Assembly: GCA_016841965.1 (NCBI GenBank)
Contig: JAEANN010000056.1
Span: forward strand, 1-64,000
Direction of reading: 5' to 3'
Source of the DNA: Candidatus Roseilinea mizusawaensis
GTDB lineage: Bacteria; Chloroflexota; Anaerolineae; J036; Brachytrichaceae
DNA length: 64,000 nucleotides
A program made the position numbers and the translations under genes. This document shows, piece after piece, positions 52,941 through 60,727 of this stretch. The notes beneath the pieces are model-generated. The model did not search any database and was not told where the DNA came from. It saw nothing but the letters and a program-made list of their open reading frames with translations. Every line of letters begins with the position of its first letter. Within the stretch, counting starts at the first letter, position 1.

Positions 52941-53930
52941 TCAGCCGCGGAAAAAGGTCACGATGACGGCCACAACAGCCACAATCACGGCCAGCGCCAA
53001 CCATGCTAGGTTGCTGCGCACCACATCGCCGGCTGTCTCTTGCCGGACGACAGGCGGCATGCGCGCCGATGCGCTTTCGGGGGCTTTGTGGCTGAAAAGC
53101 ATGTCGCGCAGCTCGGCAACCGTAGAGGGCCGGTCGTCAGGGTGCATGGCGATCGCAGCCATAATGGCCTGCTCGACGGCTTCTGAGACTGCCGGGTTCA
53201 GCGCGCGCACCGGTGCCAGTGATTCCGGCTTGAGGAAGCGCTGTTTGGCCTCGGCCGGCGGTTGGTTGGTGAACAGGTGGTATAGGGTTGCGCCCAGCGC
53301 GTAAATATCTGAACGCACATCGGTATGAGTGTCATCCTCGCCATATTGTTCGAGCGGCGTGTAGGCGGCTGTGCCGCGCCCCTGTAGCACCGTCACTGTG
53401 CGCGAGTCGTCCTTTGCCATCAACTTCACCAGGCCGAAGTCAACCAACTTGATCAGACCGCTGGGTGCGAGCTTGATGTTGCTCGGTTTGATGTCGCGAT
53501 GTAACACCGGCGGTTCCTGCGTATGCATGTACTCCAATGCATCGCATAACTGGCGCGCCCAGGTGAGCACTTCCACCTCGGTCAGGAACCGGCCTGCGCG
53601 CCGCGCTTCATCCACAATCTGCTTCAGATTCTTGCCCGACACATAATCCATCACCAGGTAATCCAGGTCGTTCTCGGTGAAATAGTCAGACACCTTGGGC
53701 AGATTAGGGTGGTCGAGCCGGGCCAGCACGCTTGCCTCGCGGGAGAACTGGTGCTGCAGCTCTCCTACCATCTCCTCGCCCACGTTGGGGTCGATACGCA
53801 CAGCCTTGATGGCGCACTTGCGCCCTTCCAGGCGCAAATCCTCGGCCAGGTACACAGCGCCCATGCCACCCTGGCCGATGGGTTCAACAATTCGATAGCG
53901 ATTGCGCAATGTGGTTCCGCGCCCCAGCAT
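52941..53930 (-). CDS. Serine/threonine protein kinase (PknB-like, C-terminal membrane anchor)
   Basis: 329 residues. Gly loop IGQGGMGAVYLAED, Lys in CAIKAVRI, catalytic loop HRDIKPSNIKL, DFG in LVDFGLVKLM and APE-region TPLEQY all present. The kinase domain ends near residue 265; a linker leads to one C-terminal helix (LAWLALAVIVAVVAVIVTFF) with almost nothing outside, so there is no extracellular sensor. Divergent from the FHA-winged-helix regulator across a symmetric promoter region. It likely phosphorylates Thr residues recognised by FHA domains. Confidence 0.92.
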   Translation of the reverse strand: MLGRGTTLRNRYRIVEPIGQGGMGAVYLAEDLRLEGRKCAIKAVRIDPNVGEEMVGELQHQFSREASVLARLDHPNLPKVSDYFTENDLDYLVMDYVSGKNLKQIVDEARRAGRFLTEVEVLTWARQLCDALEYMHTQEPPVLHRDIKPSNIKLAPSGLIKLVDFGLVKLMAKDDSRTVTVLQGRGTAAYTPLEQYGEDDTHTDVRSDIYALGATLYHLFTNQPPAEAKQRFLKPESLAPVRALNPAVSEAVEQAIMAAIAMHPDDRPSTVAELRDMLFSHKAPESASARMPPVVRQETAGDVVRSNLAWLALAVIVAVVAVIVTFFRG

Positions 53931-53936
53931 GTCGTC

Positions 53937-53942
53937 ATTTTA
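53937..53942 (-). promoter_or_regulatory. -10 element of the kinase promoter (leaderless)
   Basis: TAAAAT on the minus strand, 6 bases before the kinase ATG, directly following one arm of the inverted repeat. Confidence 0.5.
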
Positions 53943-54004
53943 ATTGAGTCGTGGGCCTTTTCAGCCCAATGCGTTATCGGCTCAATGCCAGAATGACTCA
54001 ATTA
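53941..54004. promoter_or_regulatory. Inverted repeat spanning the divergent kinase/FHA-regulator promoters
   Basis: TAATTGAGTC (53941-53950) and GACTCAATTA (53995-54004) are exact reverse complements. Each arm abuts or overlaps the -10 hexamer of the gene it faces (TAAAAT; TACAAT). A third partial copy GGCTCAAT lies at 53979-53986. Confidence 0.6.
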
Positions 54005-54008
54005 CAAT
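54003..54008 (+). promoter_or_regulatory. -10 element of the FHA-regulator promoter (leaderless)
   Basis: TACAAT, 7 bases before ATG 54016; no Shine-Dalgarno. Confidence 0.5.
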
Positions 54009-54015
54009 TGCAGCG

Positions 54016-54681
54016 ATGATCCAGGACTCTCCGATGCTGATTATCGAGAACGGCCAGATGGCAGGTCAGCGCTGGCTGATCGACAGCGACTGTGTCATCA
54101 TTGGCCGCGAGGCACAGGCAGTTCATCTGCTCTTGCCAGAGCGGCAGGTGTCTCGCAAGCATGCCAAGATCGAGCGAACGCCGAATGGTTTCGTGTTAAC
54201 TGACCTTGACAGTAAAAACGGCACCTACCTCAATGGCAAGCAAGTCCGCGAGCCACAGGTGCTACAGGATGGCGATGAAATTCAGATCGCGTTGTGTGTC
54301 AAGATTGCTTTCGTGGGGAGTGATGCGACTGCCCCGCTTAATGCGCGTCCTATCAGCCAGGGTATGCGCGCGATCACGCGCGGCATCCGGCTGGATAAGG
54401 AGCGCCGGCGTGTATTTATGGCCGAATACGAACTGGAGCCGCCTCTCTCTGTGCAGCAATATCGCCTGCTCGAACTGCTGATTGACGCCGATGGCGCCCT
54501 GGTCAGCCGGCAGGAAATCGTCGAGCGCGTGTGGGAGGGTGAAAACGCCTACGGTGTGAGCGAACAAGCTATCGACGCACTCGTGCGCCGGCTACGCGAT
54601 CGCCTCGCCGAACGCGACCCCGACCACGAGTACATCGTTACCGTGCGTGGCCACGGCTTGCGTTTTGAAAACCGTTATTGA
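54016..54681 (+). CDS. FHA domain fused to OmpR/PhoB-type winged helix, transcriptional regulator
   Basis: 221 residues. The N-terminal FHA domain (about 8-100) has IIGREA, RQVSRKHAKI and DSKNGTYLNG, the phosphothreonine-binding residues (Arg, Ser, Asn). The C-terminal winged helix (about 125-221) has VSRQEIVERVW and SEQAIDALVRRLRDRL ending YIVTVRGHGLRFE. No receiver domain. A Ser/Thr kinase encoded divergently is the obvious partner: phospho-dependent control is inferred. Domain order is the reverse of mycobacterial EmbR. The start at 54016 matches the leaderless promoter; an upstream ATG would run through the promoter. Confidence 0.85.
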   Translation: MIQDSPMLIIENGQMAGQRWLIDSDCVIIGREAQAVHLLLPERQVSRKHAKIERTPNGFVLTDLDSKNGTYLNGKQVREPQVLQDGDEIQIALCVKIAFVGSDATAPLNARPISQGMRAITRGIRLDKERRRVFMAEYELEPPLSVQQYRLLELLIDADGALVSRQEIVERVWEGENAYGVSEQAIDALVRRLRDRLAERDPDHEYIVTVRGHGLRFENRY

Positions 54682-56713
54682 TCTTCTGCTACGCCGGGAG
54701 CGGCCCCCGTTGTGGTTCACCCTGGGCCTGCTGCTTGTGCTGGCTGCTGCGCTCGTCTTGCGCCTGCACCGGCTCGACGCGCAGTCGTTCTGGTACGACG
54801 AAGGCAACAGCGCGCGCATTGCCGAGCGCCCTGTGCAGCTCATCATCGCGGGTGCAGCCGGCGACATCCACCCGCCGCTGTACTACCTGGCGCTGCATGT
54901 CTGGCGCGCGCTGTTCGGCGAGAGCGAGGCGGCGCTGCGCAGCCTGTCGGTTGCCTGCGGGGTGGGCCTGGCGCTTTTGGCTGGCCTGACCGCCCACGCG
55001 CTTTTCGGCCCGCGCGCCGGCCTGGTGGCTGCTGTGCTGTTGGCTGTGTCTCCCTTTGCCATCTACTATAGCCAGGAAGCGCGCATGTATGCGCTGCTTG
55101 CCCTCGAAGCGGCTGCCTCCACTTATGCCCTGCTGCGGATTTTGGGTTTTGGATTGGGGACTTTGGATTCGCCCACCCAATCGTCAATCGTCAATCCTTC
55201 AATCGTCAATTCTTCAATTGCCAGTCGTCAATCGTCAATCGCCCTGTTTGTCCTGTCCACTGCCGCCGGCCTCTACACGCACTACGCCTATCCCTTTGTC
55301 ATGATTGGGCAGGGTGTGGGTGTGCTCATCTGGTTTGCGGCCTGGGCTGCGCGCTGCGCTGTGCGCGGGCCGGCCTGGGGGGCGCTGGCTGTTTTCGCCG
55401 GCGGCAACCTCGCGGCCATTGCGCTGTTCCTACCCTGGCTGCCGACTGCCATTCACCAGCTCACTGCGTGGACGGTAGCCCGGCCAGACTACGTGCTGGG
55501 GCCGGCTCTGCTCGACGCCTGGCGCTGGGTTGTGGTGGGGCGCACGCTGCCGCTCGATGAAGCCGGGCCGGCCATGCTGATACTGAGCGCGCTGGCGCTG
55601 ATCGGGCTATGGCCGGCTGCTCCATCCAATCCTCAGTCGTCAATCAGCGCCCGGCGGTTCCTGCCGGCTCTGTTCATGGCGCTGATGGCGCTGGCGCCGT
55701 TTGCCCTGCTGTTTGCCTTCAATCTGTATCGAGAGTCGTATCTCAAGTTTTTGCTGGTTGTCGTGACGCCGCTGTGTGTGTTGGCTGCGCGTGGCATAGC
55801 CGGCCTGTCTGCCGCCTGGCTCCCTGCGCAAGCCGGGCGCACAGGGCGGCTGCTTTCTGCCGGCCTCGCTATCGCCCTCACGAGCGGCGTCGTTGCGCTG
55901 CTGTGGCCCGCGCTCAACAATTTGTATGACAACCCGGCCTATGCCCGTGACGACTATCGCGGCATCGCCCAACTGATCCAGGCTGACGCGCGTCCCGGTG
56001 ACGCCGTGTTGTTCAACGCCCCGAATCAATGGGAGGTGTTCACCTACTATCATCGCCCAGAGCGCCAGTTGGCCCCGGCGATCGCGCTGACCTATCACCC
56101 CGCAGACGATGCCGTGGTCGATGCGCAGATGAGGCCGATCCTTCAGCAACACAGCCGCTTGTTTGTGCTGTACTACGGCGAGCGCGAATCTGACCCTGAG
56201 GGCCGCTATGAACGTTGGCTGGCGGGCAACGCGTTCAAGGCCGATGAGCAATGGGTGGGGCACATTCGCCTGGCGGTGTATGCAACCCGGCTTGCCTCGA
56301 CCAGGTCGGCGCTTGCCGCCACGTTCGGTGATGCCATCCGGCTCGAAAGCGCCGTCGGTGCGCTCGACCCGCAGTCAGCGGGTGGCTTGGTGCCGCTGGA
56401 ACTGCGCTGGCGCGCGCAGACGACGCTGGACACGCGATACAAGGTGTTTGTGCATATCGGTCTGCCCGATGCGCCGCCGGTCGCACAAAACGATTCCGAG
56501 CCGCAAGCTGGCCTGCGCCCAACCGACACCTGGCAGCCTGATGAGGTGATCGTTGATCGCCGCGCGGTCTGGTTGAAGCCTGGCACACCGCCGGGGCGCT
56601 ATGGCGTCTACCTGGGTTTGTATGACGGCGCAACCGGCCAGCGCCTGCCGGTGACTACTGCCGGCGCCCCGCAAAGCGACCGCCTGTTGCTTGGCGAGAT
56701 CGAGGTGCGGTAG
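54647..56713 (+). CDS. GT-C (PMT/ArnT-like, GT39/83-type) membrane glycosyltransferase
   Basis: 688 residues from GTG 54647 (a TTG at 54665 is equally possible), overlapping the FHA gene by 35 bases. LRLHRLDAQSFWYDEGNSARIA carries the catalytic-type Asp-Glu of the first periplasmic loop; DIHPPLYYLALHVW, AVSPFAIYYSQEARMYALL and about 10-12 membrane helices follow, then a soluble C-terminal domain. It transfers a sugar from a polyprenyl-phosphate donor outside the membrane. About 35 residues near 165-198 (Ser/Ile/Asn-rich) are encoded by interspersed repeats inserted in frame. The GT4 gene follows 4 bases after the stop. Confidence 0.85.
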   Translation: MATACVLKTVIDLLLRRERPPLWFTLGLLLVLAAALVLRLHRLDAQSFWYDEGNSARIAERPVQLIIAGAAGDIHPPLYYLALHVWRALFGESEAALRSLSVACGVGLALLAGLTAHALFGPRAGLVAAVLLAVSPFAIYYSQEARMYALLALEAAASTYALLRILGFGLGTLDSPTQSSIVNPSIVNSSIASRQSSIALFVLSTAAGLYTHYAYPFVMIGQGVGVLIWFAAWAARCAVRGPAWGALAVFAGGNLAAIALFLPWLPTAIHQLTAWTVARPDYVLGPALLDAWRWVVVGRTLPLDEAGPAMLILSALALIGLWPAAPSNPQSSISARRFLPALFMALMALAPFALLFAFNLYRESYLKFLLVVVTPLCVLAARGIAGLSAAWLPAQAGRTGRLLSAGLAIALTSGVVALLWPALNNLYDNPAYARDDYRGIAQLIQADARPGDAVLFNAPNQWEVFTYYHRPERQLAPAIALTYHPADDAVVDAQMRPILQQHSRLFVLYYGERESDPEGRYERWLAGNAFKADEQWVGHIRLAVYATRLASTRSALAATFGDAIRLESAVGALDPQSAGGLVPLELRWRAQTTLDTRYKVFVHIGLPDAPPVAQNDSEPQAGLRPTDTWQPDEVIVDRRAVWLKPGTPPGRYGVYLGLYDGATGQRLPVTTAGAPQSDRLLLGEIEVR
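55137..55241 (+). repeat. Interspersed repeat array inside the GT-C gene
   Basis: A GGATTTTGG-type part (55137-55170) runs into CAATCGT/CAATCCT/CAATTCT units (55178-55241). The reading frame stays open through all of it. A shorter piece (CAATCCTCAGTCGTCAATC) recurs at 55627-55645 in the same gene. Confidence 0.75.
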
Positions 56714-56717
56714 ACGC

Positions 56718-57872
56718 ATGGCGCGTATAACGATTGACTGCACGCCGGCCATTCATCAATCGGCCGGCATTGGCCGGCTGACCCGCGAAATCGTGCGCGC
56801 CCTGCTTCAGCGCGAATCGCGCCATCACTTCACTCTGTTTTGCATGGGGCGGGCCGGCCCCTCTGCAATGGCCGAACTGGCGCGATTGGCCGCGCGCTCG
56901 CCGCGCGCGTCTGTGGCTGTGACGCCGTTGAATGATCGCTGGCTGTACCGGCTGTGGCATCGCGCCCGGCTGCCGTTGCCGGTCGAGCTGTTTGCCGGCC
57001 AGAGCGACCTCTATCACGCCACCGATTTCGTGTTGCCGCCTGTCATGCCGGGCCGGCGCACCGTGCTGACCGTGCATGACCTGACGTTTGAGCGCGCGCC
57101 CGATGCCGCGCCACCCCAGTTGTTGCGTTTTCTCAAAAGAGTTGTGCCGCAGTCGGTGCGCCGGGCGCATCATCTCATCGCCGATTCGCAGGCCACTGCG
57201 CGCGACCTGATCACCCTGTACGCAGTGCCGCCAGAGCGCATCACAGTGATCTACAGCGGGGTCGAGGCGCGTTTCCATCCGCTCGATAGATCTGCGCCCG
57301 GCGTTGCGCCTGACAAGCGTGTCTGGGGCGACGCCCCGTTTGTGCTGACGGTTGGCACGCTGCAACCGCGCAAGAATCATCTGACGTTGGTGCGCGCTTT
57401 TGCGCAGGTGGCGCGCCAGTTGCCCGATCTTCAACTGGTCATCGCCGGCGGCAAGGGCTGGATGTACGAGGCTGTAACGGCGGAAGTCGCCCGCCTCAAC
57501 CTGGCTCAGCGTGTGCGATTCATCGGCTTTGTCGATGACGCCGGTTTGCCCGATTTATATCGCGCCGCGCGCGTGTTTGCGTTTCCATCGCTGTATGAGG
57601 GCTTTGGCCTGCCGCCGCTGGAGGCGATGGCCTGTGGTGTGCCGGTCGTTGCATCGAATGCCTCATCGTTGCCGGAAGTAGTGGGCGATGCCGGCCTGCT
57701 GGTCGATCCGTTGGATGTGGATGGTCTGGCCCAGGCGCTGACGCGCGCCGTTGCAGATGAGACATGGCGCGCCCAGGCCATCGCGCGCGGACTGGCGCGC
57801 GCCCGCCAATTCACCTGGACACGCGCCGCCGAACAACTGCTGGCCGTCTACAACGCAACACTGACTGTGTAA
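56718..57872 (+). CDS. Glycosyltransferase family 4 (GT-B, group 1)
   Basis: 384 residues. [17 protein letters not shown] (N-domain Gly-rich loop), [77 protein letters not shown] and the donor-binding [16 protein letters not shown] with [12 protein letters not shown] are textbook GT4. Cytoplasmic transfer from a nucleotide sugar, retaining. Co-transcribed with the GT-C enzyme. The start at 56718 matches the family N-terminus. Confidence 0.93.
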   Translation: MARITIDCTPAIHQSAGIGRLTREIVRALLQRESRHHFTLFCMGRAGPSAMAELARLAARSPRASVAVTPLNDRWLYRLWHRARLPLPVELFAGQSDLYHATDFVLPPVMPGRRTVLTVHDLTFERAPDAAPPQLLRFLKRVVPQSVRRAHHLIADSQATARDLITLYAVPPERITVIYSGVEARFHPLDRSAPGVAPDKRVWGDAPFVLTVGTLQPRKNHLTLVRAFAQVARQLPDLQLVIAGGKGWMYEAVTAEVARLNLAQRVRFIGFVDDAGLPDLYRAARVFAFPSLYEGFGLPPLEAMACGVPVVASNASSLPEVVGDAGLLVDPLDVDGLAQALTRAVADETWRAQAIARGLARARQFTWTRAAEQLLAVYNATLTV

Positions 57873-57893
57873 TCGCAATCGTCAATCGTCAGT
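57871..57893. repeat. CAATCGT-type repeat at the end of the GT4 gene
   Basis: AATCGCAATCGTCAATCGTC begins on the GT4 stop codon and ends 5 bases from the DinB remnant's stop. Confidence 0.65.
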
Positions 57894-57898
57894 TCGGT

Positions 57899-58075
57899 TC
57901 ACCATTCCCCCGCATACGCCACCTGATATGGCTGGACTGTGCGGACGATCCACGCGTAGTGCAGCTCCACAAGCTGGCGCAGATGCAGCGCGTCGTGAGC
58001 CACCCAGGCGGCCATCACGTCGCCGGCAGTGATCTGACCCCATGGCGCCGCGCGCACAATCTGCCAATCCGACGA
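57899..58075 (-). pseudogene. C-terminal remnant of a DinB-superfamily protein
   Basis: 58 codons with no start encode WGQITAGDVMAAWVAHDALH then LRQLVELHYAWIVRTV and a final YAGEW. This is the typical end of DinB/DUF664-like four-helix proteins (about 150-170 residues), including the metal-type HDxLH. A TAG at 58076-58078 closes the frame upstream and the rest of the gene is missing. CAATCGTCAA-type repeats flank the remnant on both sides (57871-57893 and 58107-58117). Confidence 0.6.
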
Positions 58076-58078
58076 CTA

Positions 58079-58223
58079 CAACCCGCGCAGCCATGCTGCG
58101 GGCGAGTTGACGATTGCATGGCTTGTGTCTGGATTGTGGCGCCACGTTTGCGTTGCAGCCGGTTGTACAATCCGGGCACTTGCCGGCGTTCTGTTTGCGA
58201 GCATTGTGCCGGTGTGATGATCC
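58079..58223. other. Upstream region of the HMG-CoA reductase gene
   Basis: With the DinB remnant this fills the 351-base gap after GT4. TACAAT at 58166-58171 may be the -10 of the reductase promoter; no matching -35 is visible. Confidence 0.4.
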
Positions 58224-59534
58224 ATGACCAACCAATCCCTTCCCAAACTGCGTGATGTGCCGGCCCAGGACCGGCTGGCGATTCTGGCCCAAATGGCCAA
58301 CCTGGGTGAAGTTGATACCGCAGCCTTGCGGAACGGCTTGTCGCTCGATCAGGCCGACCACATGATCGAAAACGTGGTCGCCACTTATGCGTTGCCGCTG
58401 GGCATCGTCACCAACCTGGTGGTTAACGGGCGCGAGGTGCTTGTACCGATGGTCATCGAAGAGCCGTCGGTGGTGGCCGGGTGTAGCTTTGCTGCAAAGC
58501 TGGCGCGGGCCGGCGGTGGTTTCATTGCCAGCAGCGACGAGCCGATCATGATTGGCCAGATTCAAGTCCTGGACGTGCCGGACATGGACGCTGCACGGCG
58601 GGCGATTGATGATGCCACGCCGGAGCTGATCGAGTGGCTAAATGTGCTGAACCCGCCCACGCGCGATCCGTATACTCGCTCGGTCGGCATCGAAACGCGG
58701 GTCGTCGCCGGCGAGTTCGAATCGACAATTCAAAATCCCAAATCTAGGATTGAGATGCTGGTGGTGCATGTGCTGTATCACGCCGGCGATGCCATGGGCG
58801 CCAACATGGTCAACACTGCATGCGAAGCACTGGCGCCGAAGATCGAGATGCTCACCGGCGGGCGGGTCAATCTGCGCATTTTGTCCAACCTGGCCGATCG
58901 TCGGCTGGCCCGCGCGCGCTGCACGATTCCTGCCGCCGCGCTGGAGGATGAGCGCCGGCCCACCGCTGCAACTCCAGGCGCCCGTATCCAGGATCGCATC
59001 GAAGAGGCCTCATTGTTTGCCGAGCTGGACCCGTATCGCGCTGCGACCCACAACAAGGGCATCATGAATGGCATCGATGCGGTGGCCCTGGCGACCGGCA
59101 ATGACTGGCGGGCCATCGAGGCCGGCGCCCATGCCTATGCGGCGCGCAATGGCCGCTATACCTCGCTCACGCGCTGGCGCGTGAACGCACAGGGCGATCT
59201 GAACGGCGAGATCGAATTGCCCCTGGCAGCCGGGATGGTGGGCGGGGCGACGCGGGTGCACCCGTCGGCGCGCGCCGCGCTCAAGATCATGGGGGTGAAG
59301 ACTGCGCGCGAGCTGGCCGAGGTGATGGCGTGTGTGGGGTTGGCGCAGAACTTTGCGGCGATTCGCGCGCTGGCTAACGAAGGCATTCAACGTGGTCACA
59401 TGGCGCTGCACGCGCGACAGGTCGCGCTGGCTGCCGGCGCGACCGGCGAGCAAGTCGCGCGCATCGCGCAGCAACTGGTTGCCGAGCGCAATTTTAAGGT
59501 TGATCGCGCAAAGGAATTGCTGGCCGGCCAGTAG
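58224..59534 (+). CDS. Hydroxymethylglutaryl-CoA reductase, class II
   Basis: 436 residues. LSLDQADHMIENVVATYALPLGIVTNL (with the catalytic Glu), EEPSVVAGCSFAAKLAR, DAMGANMVNTACEALAP (catalytic Asp), THNKGIMNGIDAVALATGND and GLAQNFAAIRALANEGIQRGHM with the late catalytic His match class II (degradative-type) reductases, which interconvert HMG-CoA and mevalonate with NAD(P)H. It may serve isoprenoid synthesis here. Residues ~167-177 (ESTIQNPKSRIE) are encoded by an AAATCCAAAATC-type repeat inserted between two normally close strands. Confidence 0.93.
   Translation: MTNQSLPKLRDVPAQDRLAILAQMANLGEVDTAALRNGLSLDQADHMIENVVATYALPLGIVTNLVVNGREVLVPMVIEEPSVVAGCSFAAKLARAGGGFIASSDEPIMIGQIQVLDVPDMDAARRAIDDATPELIEWLNVLNPPTRDPYTRSVGIETRVVAGEFESTIQNPKSRIEMLVVHVLYHAGDAMGANMVNTACEALAPKIEMLTGGRVNLRILSNLADRRLARARCTIPAAALEDERRPTAATPGARIQDRIEEASLFAELDPYRAATHNKGIMNGIDAVALATGNDWRAIEAGAHAYAARNGRYTSLTRWRVNAQGDLNGEIELPLAAGMVGGATRVHPSARAALKIMGVKTARELAEVMACVGLAQNFAAIRALANEGIQRGHMALHARQVALAAGATGEQVARIAQQLVAERNFKVDRAKELLAGQ
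58721..58754 (+). repeat. Interspersed repeat inside the HMG-CoA reductase gene
   Basis: ATTCAAAATCCCAAATCTAG lies in frame and encodes IQNPKSR. The same DNA type encodes IQNPESKI in the region upstream of the FemX gene when translated. Confidence 0.65.
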
Positions 59535-59572
59535 CGATTGACGGTTGGCTGCTCATGCGCGCCGAGTGCCGA

Positions 59573-60298
59573 TCAGGTGTTGGGCGATGGCGTTTTCTCG
59601 TACACGCCCAGGATGTGCACACGCGCGCGCTGGAGCGCCGGCCAGTCCAGTGCGCGTTCGATAGCGCAGGCAATGGCAAACAGGGGGCGATTGACGCCCA
59701 GATAGGTCGGATCGCCGTGCAGGATCACTTCAACCCGGCGAAAGCCAATCGGCAACAACACCTGTTCGATGCGCCCGACGGTGTTGATGCGATACCGCAC
59801 GGGGTAGGTGTCGCCGGCCTGCCGGCCATGCAGCCGGCGCGCCAGCCGGTCGCGCAGCCGGTGAGGGGTAGCGCGGATGATCCACGTGTTGTAGTTCCAG
59901 GCGTTGGGGGTGAGGAAGATCGTTTTGCCGCCCGGCTTCAACACGCGATGGATTTCGCGGAAAGCGCGCGCCGGCTGCTCCAAGTGTTCCAGCACAAAGA
60001 CCAGCACCGCTGTGTTGAACTGCGCGTCGGCGAATGGCAGATCATCGGCCAGGCCGGCGGCGCGCTTGGCAATGGTGGTGTTCAAAAGCAACGCGCCGGC
60101 GTCGGGGTCGCATCCTATGACATGCGGTGTTTTGGCGTAGATCGGTTGTAGAAAATCGGCATGACCGCAGCCGATGTCGAGGATGCGCGCGCCGGCTGCA
60201 GTGTGCCGATTCACCAGCTCACGCAAGACGAACAGACTGTGCCGCCAGCCAGGCTTGCGCCGGGCATATTCGCGGCGAAAATGCTCCTGAACACCCAT
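59573..60298 (-). CDS. Class I SAM-dependent methyltransferase
   Basis: 241 residues. Motif I ILDIGCGHADFL, VIGCDPDAGALLL, DDLPFADAQFNTAVLVFVLEHLEQPARAFREIHRVLKPGG and a later FLTPNAWNYNTW define a Methyltransf_11/25-type enzyme. Acceptor unknown. The start at 60298 is chosen because the frame upstream is the antisense of the neighbouring gene and lacks domain character. Its first codons overlap, head to head, the hydrolase remnant. Confidence 0.82.
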   Translation of the reverse strand: MGVQEHFRREYARRKPGWRHSLFVLRELVNRHTAAGARILDIGCGHADFLQPIYAKTPHVIGCDPDAGALLLNTTIAKRAAGLADDLPFADAQFNTAVLVFVLEHLEQPARAFREIHRVLKPGGKTIFLTPNAWNYNTWIIRATPHRLRDRLARRLHGRQAGDTYPVRYRINTVGRIEQVLLPIGFRRVEVILHGDPTYLGVNRPLFAIACAIERALDWPALQRARVHILGVYEKTPSPNT

Positions 60299-60727
60299 GA
60301 CGATTTTGGATTTTCGCACGTGTTTGCCGACGCGCACAATGAGCTTGATATCGCCGCCGGCTTTGCCTGTCCGCACTTTCACCTGCAGGCCAGGCCGGTT
60401 GGTGATGAGGGCGTGGCCGAGAATGCCACCCAGTTGTTTGCGCTGTGCCGTGAACGGGGGATCAACCATCTCATCTACGCCGGCTTTGCCATCAACTGGT
60501 GCCTGCTCATGTCGCCGGGCGGCATGCTGGACATGAGCCGGCGCGGCTTCATGTGTTCGGCTTTGCGCCAGGCGGTCACGGCGGTTGAGAATCGCGAATC
60601 GGCGCGCCTGGAATTGCACAAAGAAGAAGCATTGTGGCGTGTGGCGCTGGCGTTTGGCTTTGTGTTCGATGTGGATGAGTTTGTTCGGGCTGTGGCAGCA
60701 CAGCCGGGCCGGGAGGAAGCGCGATGA
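60281..60727 (+). pseudogene. 5'-truncated isochorismatase-like cysteine hydrolase
   Basis: 148 codons. The C-terminal half of an isochorismatase-type hydrolase is clear: GINHLIYAGFAINWCLLMSP (catalytic Cys in NWC), GMLDMSRRGFMCSALRQAVTAV. The N-terminal half with the catalytic Asp and Lys is missing. The frame begins inside the divergent methyltransferase gene and through GATTTTGGATTTT repeat DNA (60302-60314). The 3' end is normal and overlaps the next gene by ATGA, with GGAGGA before that ATG. Could still be translated, but activity is unlikely. Confidence 0.55.
60299..60316. repeat. AAATCCAAAATC-type repeat at the hydrolase truncation point
   Basis: GACGATTTTGGATTTTCG lies exactly where recognisable hydrolase homology fades out. 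Confidence 0.55.
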
